64,000 nucleotides of DNA from Lachnospiraceae bacterium. Its GTDB lineage: Bacteria > Bacillota > Clostridia > Lachnospirales > Lachnospiraceae. Of the stretch, positions 54,757 to 62,841 are shown one piece after another (within the stretch, counting starts at the first letter, position 1; each line of letters starts with the position of its first letter). The position numbers and the translations under genes are program-made. Below the pieces are notes generated by a model. That model was not told the origin of the DNA and ran no database searches. It saw only the letters and a list, made by a program, of their open reading frames with translations. The stretch is from contig JAGBNK010000008.1 of the NCBI GenBank assembly GCA_017634455.1, forward strand, positions 1 to 64,000, read 5' to 3'.

Positions 54757-55245
54757 TTATATCTCCTTTACGTCCTTGCCTACAGCCTTTATAAGGTAAA
54801 CTCCTGTCTCACTATATAATTCAACTGTACGACCATAGTTTAGTCCTGTGTCTTCTGCCTTCAAAGGAATTCCCAACTGTTTCAGTTTCTCCTTTGATGC
54901 TCTGGCATTCTTCTCGCCAATATTAATGCCGCTACCACTGCCATTGCTCATTTCAAACATTTTAGCACCACCTGCAATTTTGGCAACTAATTTTGACTTG
55001 TTTGCGCCTGCTTTTAACATGTCGTCATATAATTTCTGAATTCCGGTATCTGCAAACTTCGCAATATTAGAATTATTTCTAATCTGAGTGCTATCCGGAA
55101 GCATTATATGAGCAAGCCCGCTGATTTTAGTAGTAGGATCATATAAAGCAATTCCTATACATGATCCCAAACCAATAGTTGTCAGTACATCAGGGGCTTT
55201 ACATATTTTTAAATCAGCCATTCCAACCTTTATTACTTGTCCCAT
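54757..55245 (-). CDS. cheD: Chemoreceptor glutamine deamidase CheD
   Basis: Deamidates receptor glutamines and binds CheC. 162 residues; catalytic Cys in TTIGLGSCIGIALYDP (about 28), His in SGLAHIMLPDS, and Thr/Lys region KIAGGAKMF. AGGGG precedes ATG 55245. Next to cheC, its partner. Confidence 0.96.
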   Translation of the reverse strand: MGQVIKVGMADLKICKAPDVLTTIGLGSCIGIALYDPTTKISGLAHIMLPDSTQIRNNSNIAKFADTGIQKLYDDMLKAGANKSKLVAKIAGGAKMFEMSNGSGSGINIGEKNARASKEKLKQLGIPLKAEDTGLNYGRTVELYSETGVYLIKAVGKDVKEI

Positions 55246-55257
55246 AATACGCCCCTA

Positions 55258-55872
55258 TCACAATGATAATCCCAATGAAGTTAATATTTTCTCATATGAA
55301 TCTTCTTCTGGCATCAGGATAAAGTATCCATTGATTGCCAATTCATCACTAAATTCAGTCTTGATCATAAGTGCATTATCACCCATCATACCGAACTGAA
55401 TAGCTGGCACGCTCAAAATAGCTGCAGCCATATCTACTGATACAAATGGTATTGTAGGTGTAATAACCAGATTTGTAAGACCTGACAGTGCTGAAAGATA
55501 AGATCCAGCAATAATATTGCCTATTTCTTTTACAGCAGATAAATCCATCTCGTCAAAAGGTTCATTGTAATCAGCTGGTCTCATCATAAGTCTGTTGATA
55601 ATATGATGAGCTGAATCCATATCCATCAAGAACATCATGCTGCCCTCAATGTCGCTTTCAACCCCCAACATAATACCTACAATAACCTCATCTTCAGCTC
55701 CCATTGACTCTCCAATTTTCTCAACTGGAAGGAACTGTACCTCAGGTACACTCATGTCAATTTTCAAGCCAAGCATGTTAGCGATTGCAGATGTTGCATT
55801 ACCTGCTCCAATATTACCAATTTCTTTGAGTACATCGATGTACTTCTCATTTACTTCTTCTAAACTAAGCAT
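55258..55872 (-). CDS. cheC: CheY-P phosphatase CheC
   Basis: Dephosphorylates CheY-P in the CheC/CheD adaptation system. 204 residues. Both phosphatase motifs are kept: VLKEIGNIGAGNATSAIANM near 14 and AVKEIGNIIAGSYLSALSGL near 112 (Glu-x2-Asn in each). AGGAGG 4 bases before ATG 55872. Confidence 0.95.
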   Translation of the reverse strand: MLSLEEVNEKYIDVLKEIGNIGAGNATSAIANMLGLKIDMSVPEVQFLPVEKIGESMGAEDEVIVGIMLGVESDIEGSMMFLMDMDSAHHIINRLMMRPADYNEPFDEMDLSAVKEIGNIIAGSYLSALSGLTNLVITPTIPFVSVDMAAAILSVPAIQFGMMGDNALMIKTEFSDELAINGYFILMPEEDSYEKILTSLGLSL

Positions 55873-55902
55873 ATATCCTCCTAGCCAGTAACAAAAAACA
55901 CA

Positions 55903-56373
55903 CTATGCATTGTCTACTTCGTCAAAGATTGATGAGATTTCTAAGATAGAAATAAGTTCGCCCTCATTCTTACCAATTCCACTAATGAAATTGTCCTTCT
56001 CAGGAGACTGAGTCTTGGCATTCTCGTCAATCTCATCTTCAGAAAGTGCAATTACTTCCTTTACTTCATCAACAACCACACCAATAAGTCCCATCTCTTC
56101 TGTCTTCAAGATGATAATTCTAGACAAATCTGTAAATTCATCATCATCAAGCTTCATCTTACGACGAAGACTCATAAGCGGAACTACCTCACCACGCAGG
56201 TTGATAATACCAATATAGTGGAAAGGTGCCTTTGGAACTCTTGTAATCTTGCACATACGAACAATATTATCTACATATGAAATATCAAGACCATACTGCT
56301 CATTTCCAATGCTTACAACTATATATTGAACTTTTTCTTTTTCAACTACTTCTAATCCGTATTCATCTGTCAT
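55903..56373 (-). CDS. cheW: Chemotaxis coupling protein CheW
   Basis: Bridges receptors and CheA. 156 residues, full CheW domain: YIVVSIGNEQYGLDISYVDNIVR, YIGIINLRGEVVPLMSLRRKM, GVVVDEVKEVIALSEDEID. GGAGG upstream. Follows cheA. Confidence 0.96.
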   Translation of the reverse strand: MTDEYGLEVVEKEKVQYIVVSIGNEQYGLDISYVDNIVRMCKITRVPKAPFHYIGIINLRGEVVPLMSLRRKMKLDDDEFTDLSRIIILKTEEMGLIGVVVDEVKEVIALSEDEIDENAKTQSPEKDNFISGIGKNEGELISILEISSIFDEVDNA

Positions 56374-56390
56374 GATTATTTACCTCCTAC

Positions 56391-58493
56391 TTAAAAGATT
56401 GCATTAACATCGATAATCAAAGCAACCTCGCCATCTCCAAGGATAGTAGCGCCATTGATAATCTTGTTGTTATCAATACATTTACCAAGTGATTTAATAA
56501 CAATCTCTTGCTGTCCTATCAAATTGTCAACAACTACACCGGCGTAACTGTCGCCCTTCCTAACAACAACAACAGTTAAGCTTTCTGGTTCCTCCTCCTT
56601 TGGAGTTGAATCAAGAAGCTCGTCTAATCTGATAAGTGGAATAACCATTCCTCTTAAATGAATAACTTCTTCTGCCTGCACATATTTAATCTCACTAACA
56701 GGAATATTCTCAATATTCTGGATAGATCCAAGTGCGATAGCATATTTCTCATCTCTAACTTCAACCATAAGTGCCTGGATAATAGCAAGAGTAAGTGGAA
56801 GTCTAACAACGAATGTTGTTCCCTGACCAAATACACTCTTTACTTCTACATCTCCACCTAATGATTCGATATTAGATTTAACAACGTCAAGTCCAACACC
56901 TCTACCAGAGATATCTGTAACCTTCTTAGCCATAGAGAAACCAGGATTGAACAAGAAGTCAATAACTTCTTTCTTAGATAAGTTCTCAGCCTGCTCTTCT
57001 GTAACAAGACCTCTCTCAACAGCCTTAGCACGAATCTTCTCAATATCAAGACCAGCACCATCATCCTTTACCTCGATGATGACATTGTTACCTTCCTGGA
57101 AAGCATTCAATGTAATTGAACCTGTCTCAGGCTTACCTGCAGCACGTCTTGTCTCAGGATCCTCAATACCGTGGTCAGCTGAGTTTCTAAGTAAATGCTG
57201 TAATGGGTCACCAATCTGATCCACAACAGTTCTATCAAGCTCTGTATCCTCACCAGTCATGTACAATTCCATAGGCTTGTTAAGCTTACGACTCAAGTCA
57301 CGAATCATACGTGGGAACTTAGCTACTGTATTCTCAATAGGAACCATTCGAACCTTCATAACTGACTCATGAAGAGTTGTTGTGATTCTCTCAAGATATT
57401 CAATCTGCTCATGGAAAGTCTGCTGATTCTCATCACTACTTGTATCCTGATCACTAATAGATACAAGTGAGTTCTTTGCAATAATCAACTCACTAACCTG
57501 ATTCATAAGTGCATCCAGCTTCTCAATATCCACACGAACTGTTCTAGCTGTTACAGGCTTATTAGCTGGAGCATTCTTGCCACCCTTTGCTGCTGGAGCT
57601 TTGGCTGGTGCAGGAGTTTCCTTCTTCTCCTCAGCTGACTTTTCAGCAGGTGCAGGAGCTGTCTCCTCTTCCTTCTTCTCCTCAGCTGGCTTTGTATATG
57701 TAGCTGATGTAACTTCGCCTGCGTCAACCTTCTCAATTTCTGAAACTGCAGAAATTGCATCAAGCATTGGCTGAAGCTCACTTTCAGTAACTACAATCAT
57801 GTTAAATGTTAAATCAAATTTCTCATCCTCAATATCCTCTGAGCTAGGATTGTAAATAAGAATATCACCGAAATCTTCTACAGCCTTATAAACCAAAAAT
57901 GCTCTAGCTGCCTTTAACATACAATCTTTCTGAATATGTACAGTAAATCCATACATCTTGGCACCTGAAGATTCTGTTTTTTTAATCTTTTCAAGCTCAT
58001 CCTCATCAAGCTTCAGGTTCTCATATTCAAATCCTTCACCAGAAGCCTCTGCTTCTGCTGTTTCCTCTGAAGCTGCACTTTCTGCAGGTGCAGCATCTGC
58101 TGAGCCGTCTCCGCCTTCCAAGAAATCATTTAACATCTTGATAAGGTGCTCATTAGCCTCATCACCTTCACCAGAAGTAGCCTTTACTGTTTCCAAATAT
58201 GCCTCAATAGCATCAAGGCACTGGAACAGGATATCGATCAAAGTACTGTTGACTTTGATATTATCATTTCTTACTTCTGAGAATACATTTTCCATATCAT
58301 GTGTAAGATGCTGCATCTTCTTGAATCCCATAGTACCTGCCATACCCTTTAATGAGTGAGCAGCTCTAAAGATTTCATTTACACAATCCTTATTCTCTGG
58401 TTCCTTTTCCAGAAGCATAATATTATCACTCAGCTCCTGAATGTGACCATTTGTCTCATCGATAAAAATATCTAAATATTGACTTACATCCAT
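56391..58493 (-). CDS. cheA: Chemotaxis histidine kinase CheA
   Basis: Central kinase of chemotaxis. 700 residues: P1 Hpt with phospho-His in RAAHSLKGMAGTMGF (about 47), an Ala/Glu-rich linker, P2 domain (about 178-265), second Ala/Lys/Pro-rich linker (about 268-320), P3 dimerisation, P4 ATPase (HLLRNSADHGIED, VKDDGAGLDIEKI, GRGVGLDVVKSN) and P5 CheW-like domain. One Hpt only. GGAGG precedes ATG 58493; starts 2 bases after cheB. Confidence 0.97.
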   Translation of the reverse strand: MDVSQYLDIFIDETNGHIQELSDNIMLLEKEPENKDCVNEIFRAAHSLKGMAGTMGFKKMQHLTHDMENVFSEVRNDNIKVNSTLIDILFQCLDAIEAYLETVKATSGEGDEANEHLIKMLNDFLEGGDGSADAAPAESAASEETAEAEASGEGFEYENLKLDEDELEKIKKTESSGAKMYGFTVHIQKDCMLKAARAFLVYKAVEDFGDILIYNPSSEDIEDEKFDLTFNMIVVTESELQPMLDAISAVSEIEKVDAGEVTSATYTKPAEEKKEEETAPAPAEKSAEEKKETPAPAKAPAAKGGKNAPANKPVTARTVRVDIEKLDALMNQVSELIIAKNSLVSISDQDTSSDENQQTFHEQIEYLERITTTLHESVMKVRMVPIENTVAKFPRMIRDLSRKLNKPMELYMTGEDTELDRTVVDQIGDPLQHLLRNSADHGIEDPETRRAAGKPETGSITLNAFQEGNNVIIEVKDDGAGLDIEKIRAKAVERGLVTEEQAENLSKKEVIDFLFNPGFSMAKKVTDISGRGVGLDVVKSNIESLGGDVEVKSVFGQGTTFVVRLPLTLAIIQALMVEVRDEKYAIALGSIQNIENIPVSEIKYVQAEEVIHLRGMVIPLIRLDELLDSTPKEEEPESLTVVVVRKGDSYAGVVVDNLIGQQEIVIKSLGKCIDNNKIINGATILGDGEVALIIDVNAIF

Positions 58494-58495
58494 TT

Positions 58496-59707
58496 CTATT
58501 CCTCCAGTCTTCTCATAATTGCATCTGCTATTTTGTTAATAGGTTCAACTTCATCAGATAAACCAGACTGTTCAACTGCCTTTGGCATTCCGTATACTAC
58601 GCAAGTCTCCTGGCTTTCTGATATAACATATGTTTTTTTGAATCGCTTTAGATCTCTTATTCCTCTAGAGCCATCTGCTCCCATACCAGTTAATACTACA
58701 CAGATGATTTCATCATAGTGTAATTTCTGAATGGAATCATACATTACATCTGCACAAGGTCTCAAGCTATTCACCGGAGGAGTATTCAAAATATTTACTA
58801 TTACTTCTCCGCTGCGATTTTCACTAAGTTCTAGATGTCTACCACCTGGAGCAATATATACCCAACCAGGTTTCAATACCTCACCGTCCTCTGCTTCTTT
58901 GACTGAAACCTGACTAGATCTGTCAAGTCTCTCTGCAAGAGCTGCGGTAAATCCCTCAGGCATATGCTGTACCAATACCAGAGGTACATTCATTCTACCA
59001 GGAATCATAGGTATCAAATTATGAAGTGCTTGTGGTCCTCCAGTTGAACAGGCAAGAGCAATCAATTTACCTTTATTAGGTCTACTGCTGTAGCTTGGAG
59101 CTGATTGCTTTGGAGCCGGTTGGCTTTCGTAAGACCGTGAATTAGCACTTGGTGCACTAGGTGTCTGGGCTGTATTACTAATTCCATTACCAGCTGGTGA
59201 ACTGTTAATCAAATCATTATTGCCTCTGTTTTCCTTCCTAGCAATACCCATGAGTATTTCCTGAGTTTTGCGAACACTCTCTGCCACTTTGTCTGATGGG
59301 GTCCCCTTAGAGCGGCTTCCAAGCGCTGCGTGAACTTTCTCAAGTAAGTTCTTCTCAAAAATAGCATCGGATTTACCAATTTTGGTGGGCATAGCAATAC
59401 ATGTATATGCACCATTTTGCATCGCACTAATTGCAAGCATCTCATCCTCGATGATTGTGCGACTCATTCCTATAACTTTGACTCTTACCTTATCTGCTTT
59501 CAATCGTGAAAGTAGCTCAACACCATCAATACCTGGAATAGCCAAATCCATAATGACTAAGTCGTACTTCTTGCTCAATATTTTGTTGTAAGCATCTTCA
59601 CCATCTGGACTAGTGTCCAACTCATGAAAATCATTGTCTGCGTTGAGTATATCACACAACCACCTTCTCATGAGTGCAAAGTGATCAACGATAAGAATCT
59701 TAGCCAT
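58496..59707 (-). CDS. cheB: Protein-glutamate methylesterase CheB
   Basis: Removes receptor methyl groups when phosphorylated by CheA. 403 residues: receiver domain (1-125) with phospho-acceptor Asp54 in VIMDLAIPG; a long Ser/Asn/Pro-rich linker (about 135-205); methylesterase domain with Ser in ACSTGGPQAL, His in QHMPEGFT and Asp in TGMGADGS. The metal-binding acidic pair at the start of the receiver reads Asp8-His9 rather than Asp-Asp. The start lies directly after the PilZ-gene stop, with AGGGG in range. Confidence 0.94.
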   Translation of the reverse strand: MAKILIVDHFALMRRWLCDILNADNDFHELDTSPDGEDAYNKILSKKYDLVIMDLAIPGIDGVELLSRLKADKVRVKVIGMSRTIIEDEMLAISAMQNGAYTCIAMPTKIGKSDAIFEKNLLEKVHAALGSRSKGTPSDKVAESVRKTQEILMGIARKENRGNNDLINSSPAGNGISNTAQTPSAPSANSRSYESQPAPKQSAPSYSSRPNKGKLIALACSTGGPQALHNLIPMIPGRMNVPLVLVQHMPEGFTAALAERLDRSSQVSVKEAEDGEVLKPGWVYIAPGGRHLELSENRSGEVIVNILNTPPVNSLRPCADVMYDSIQKLHYDEIICVVLTGMGADGSRGIRDLKRFKKTYVISESQETCVVYGMPKAVEQSGLSDEVEPINKIADAIMRRLEE

Positions 59708-60454
59708 CTACATCCCCTGTTCTTTCTTTCTAATGCGGCGCTCCTCATTAAAAATATAAGTTATAAGTCTCTCTCGTTCTCTTTCTGATTTATGGAAGAA
59801 CTGAACTCTATGTTCAAACTTCTCCCTGTTTTTCGTTCTATCTGAAGCAATTATCTTGCCTACCAGTTCTATAGTATCTGTTGGCTTATCTCCCTCCAAC
59901 TTAAATGTAAGAAGTAAATAAGATATGTCTTTGAGGGAATTAGATGATATAAATCTAGTTCCTCCACCACTGATATCAAGCAAAGTTCCAATTCCTCTGA
60001 CTTTCATAACATCAGTTTGTTTCATATATTCTTTGCAAGCAGCAACATTTTCCTGCATAGCAGCTTCCTCTGTCAATCCCATAAAAATTGCAGTTATACT
60101 GCAATCCAGTCGATAATATTCTCGACGCTGCTGCTTCTCAAGAGGTGAAGTCAACTTAAATCTAAGTAAGTTAAATCCCTCTCTTTTTAAATGTTCTACA
60201 ATTGTCCCCTGTGCCTTATAAATTCCTGAACCTGTGGAAAATGATAAATCATATCTGATATTTAAAGGTAATAATCTATATCTTTCTTTTACTATTGGAA
60301 TGTTAATATCAATAGTCTCATCATCATTTACGTCAAAAACAGTTGAGAAAAACTTACCTTCATATGCACCGGCTTCAGGTGATCTCATTTTCATCTGAAC
60401 AATTTCAATATCCACTTTATCTCCGGGTAATAAATTCTTCACTTCCACTATCAA
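59708..60454 (-). CDS. YcgR-like PilZ c-di-GMP-responsive flagellar brake
   Basis: 248 residues: N-terminal YcgR domain (about 1-100) and C-terminal PilZ domain (about 105-235) with both c-di-GMP motifs, RREYYR near 110 and DISGGGTR near 160. So it should bind c-di-GMP and slow motility, like YpfA/DgrA of B. subtilis or YcgR of E. coli. The stretch between motifs is somewhat long. Start is a TTG at 60454 with GAGG 5 bases upstream; GTG 60448 is an alternative. Between flhG and cheB. Confidence 0.88.
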   Translation of the reverse strand: MIVEVKNLLPGDKVDIEIVQMKMRSPEAGAYEGKFFSTVFDVNDDETIDINIPIVKERYRLLPLNIRYDLSFSTGSGIYKAQGTIVEHLKREGFNLLRFKLTSPLEKQQRREYYRLDCSITAIFMGLTEEAAMQENVAACKEYMKQTDVMKVRGIGTLLDISGGGTRFISSNSLKDISYLLLTFKLEGDKPTDTIELVGKIIASDRTKNREKFEHRVQFFHKSERERERLITYIFNEERRIRKKEQGM

Positions 60455-60467
60455 GTATTCCTCTTAA

Positions 60468-61337
60468 TTATTTATTTACAAAATTGCTAAAAATCTGTGC
60501 AATGCCCCATTTATATTTCACCTTTTCATTGCCATTTATCAAATTGTCAGCAATGGTTTCAAAAGCCTTTGAAGACTTTGCATTTGGTGCTTCAATAGAT
60601 ACTACCTTTTGATTTCTCACAGCCTTCTCCAAAGTAGCATCTGCAGGAACCATACCTATATAATCAAGTTTTCCGCCCAGGAATTTTTCCACTACAGAAT
60701 TTAACTTATCATATACAGCCTTGCCCTCTGATTCAGAAGTCACTTTGTTGGATACCAAATGTACATTGGTACCATTGGCAATATAGTTCGGATGTTTATA
60801 CAGAGCCTTCATTAAAGAATAAGAATCTGTCAATGAGCTAGGTTCCGGCGTTGTTACAAGCAGCACCTCCGGACTAGCAAGCACAAATTCCATAACAGCA
60901 TCTGAAACCCCCGCTCCAGTATCTATTATTATAATATCACAAAGATCATTCAATGACGAAATATTATGAACAAGATATGTTATTTGTTCTTTTGTCAGAT
61001 TATTCAATCCAACAATGCCTGATCCTCCTGAAATAAAGCCAATACCATTAGGCCCTTCAGTTATAATATCTCTAATATTTTTACCACCAAATATTAAATC
61101 GCTGAGATTATATTTTGGAACAGTTCCAAACATAACCTCCACATTGGCCAAGCCAAAGTCCGCATCCAATATAATGACTCTCAGGCCCTTGGCTCTAAAC
61201 CAGGTAGCCAAATTTACTGCCATGTTGGATTTGCCAACTCCACCCTTGCCGCTGGTGATGGTAATTACTCTTGCGCTGTTTATATTATTTTGATTTTTAA
61301 GTTTAATTACATTTCTTAATTGTTCGGCCTGATCCAT
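60468..61337 (-). CDS. flhG: MinD-like flagellar number regulator FlhG (YlxH)
   Basis: ParA/MinD-type ATPase that sets flagellar number and place with FlhF. 289 residues: deviant Walker A SGKGGVGKSNMAVNLA (28-43), VIILDADFGLANVEVMFGT, and DIIIIDTGAGVSDAV. N-terminal basic/Gln motif DQAEQLRNVIK, used to stimulate FlhF GTPase in the family. GGGAGG precedes ATG 61337. Confidence 0.95.
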   Translation of the reverse strand: MDQAEQLRNVIKLKNQNNINSARVITITSGKGGVGKSNMAVNLATWFRAKGLRVIILDADFGLANVEVMFGTVPKYNLSDLIFGGKNIRDIITEGPNGIGFISGGSGIVGLNNLTKEQITYLVHNISSLNDLCDIIIIDTGAGVSDAVMEFVLASPEVLLVTTPEPSSLTDSYSLMKALYKHPNYIANGTNVHLVSNKVTSESEGKAVYDKLNSVVEKFLGGKLDYIGMVPADATLEKAVRNQKVVSIEAPNAKSSKAFETIADNLINGNEKVKYKWGIAQIFSNFVNK

Positions 61338-62840
61338 TTATCGACCTCCCAATAAATTCTTAACTAATTTCTGTGTATCAATCTCATCAATATCATTTGG
61401 TACATTCTGACCTGTTGTAACATAGGATACATTGGCACCTGTGTATTGACGAATATTGTAAATATTTCCATAAGCACTTGTCTCATCAAGCTTAGTGAAA
61501 ATCAAATCAAATTTGCCAAAGGTCTTGTAGGTATCCACAATATCTTTGAGATCCTTGTACTTGGTTGTTGCGCTAAGCACCAGATATACATCCTTGTCAT
61601 ACTCATCTGGCAGTTTGTCAATAAGGAGAGCCATATCTCCTCTCTGCTCATCATTCTTGTGAGAAAATCCTGCAGTATCTACAAATACCACATCATATGA
61701 CTTGTACTTCTCAATCTCTTTGGCAATATCCATTGGTGAATACACAATAGACATTGGGATTCCCAAAATATCAGCATAGTTCTTCAACTGGTCAGTTGCT
61801 GCGATTCTATAAGTATCAGCTGTGAGAAGAGCTACATTTCTATCCTCCTCAAGCTTGAACTTAGAAGCAATCTTGGCAATGGTTGTGGTCTTGCCAACAC
61901 CTGTTGGTCCAATAAAGAATACAACCTTTGGCTTGTTCTTGCTAATCTCAACAGTCTTTGGCTGTCCCATTTTCAGAATCATTTTCTGATATGCGTTGGA
62001 AATCATATACTGTAAACCATCAGTGCTGTGAGAAATTCTCTCCATATCATCTAAAATCTGATTGATATATATCTCATCAACTTCATTTTCAAGTAAAATC
62101 TTGTAGAGCATCTTGAAAAACTGCTGGCTTTCCTGCTGCTCATCAAAGGAATCATCCTTTACTCTTGAAGCATAATCATCATATACACCTACAGGAGCTT
62201 CCTTTAGCATAGACACATCCCCTGTGTATTCCTTCACGAAATCCTCATCAGCCAACTTTCTAAATCCTAATGTTTCCTCTGACTTAAAGGAATCTTCCTC
62301 AGACTTATATGTTTGTTCATCTGATTTATATTTTTTCTCTTCTGTCTTGTATCCACTCTCCCCAGGCTTGCTGGCCGTTCCTGCAGAAGCATATCTGTCT
62401 ATTGCAGTAACTCCGCTTTTGTTTAAGCCCTCGCTGGAGTTCATCAACTCAGAAACTGCGGCAAATGCATCCTTTAACTCAGACTCATTCACTCCATTTA
62501 ACTGTACATTGCCAGAATTCTGTCTCACAAATTCTGCATCAGAAGCAGATACTGGCGGTATAGTAATATCCTCGTCGGCAACCACATCGAAGTTGCCTCT
62601 GTGACCTTTGGTCTCTTCCTTCTTGCCACCGTCAAATGTTTTGGTTTCAAATGTCTTCGGAGCCACAGAATCATCCTCTAGCGCTGCTGTCACTTCGAAA
62701 ATATTACTTTTAAATATGCCAATGAGGCCCTTTTGACGGACCTCTTTTACATTCATTATAACTACAGCATCTCCCATTTCTTCCTTTGCGAGAGCGATAG
62801 CTTCATCTTTGGTTTTACCTTGAAATTTCTTGATAATCAT
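61338..62840 (-). CDS. flhF: SRP-type GTPase FlhF
   Basis: Targets the flagellar basal body. 500 residues: N-terminal B domain, a linker with four near-identical heptads of the YKSEEDS type (about 171-198), the helical N domain and the G domain with P-loop FIGPTGVGKTTTIAKIA (about 304), LLTADTYRIAATDQL, VDTAGFSHK and TKLDET. Starts one base after the flhA stop. Pair with FlhG. Confidence 0.95.
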   Translation of the reverse strand: MIIKKFQGKTKDEAIALAKEEMGDAVVIMNVKEVRQKGLIGIFKSNIFEVTAALEDDSVAPKTFETKTFDGGKKEETKGHRGNFDVVADEDITIPPVSASDAEFVRQNSGNVQLNGVNESELKDAFAAVSELMNSSEGLNKSGVTAIDRYASAGTASKPGESGYKTEEKKYKSDEQTYKSEEDSFKSEETLGFRKLADEDFVKEYTGDVSMLKEAPVGVYDDYASRVKDDSFDEQQESQQFFKMLYKILLENEVDEIYINQILDDMERISHSTDGLQYMISNAYQKMILKMGQPKTVEISKNKPKVVFFIGPTGVGKTTTIAKIASKFKLEEDRNVALLTADTYRIAATDQLKNYADILGIPMSIVYSPMDIAKEIEKYKSYDVVFVDTAGFSHKNDEQRGDMALLIDKLPDEYDKDVYLVLSATTKYKDLKDIVDTYKTFGKFDLIFTKLDETSAYGNIYNIRQYTGANVSYVTTGQNVPNDIDEIDTQKLVKNLLGGR

Positions 62841-62841
62841 C

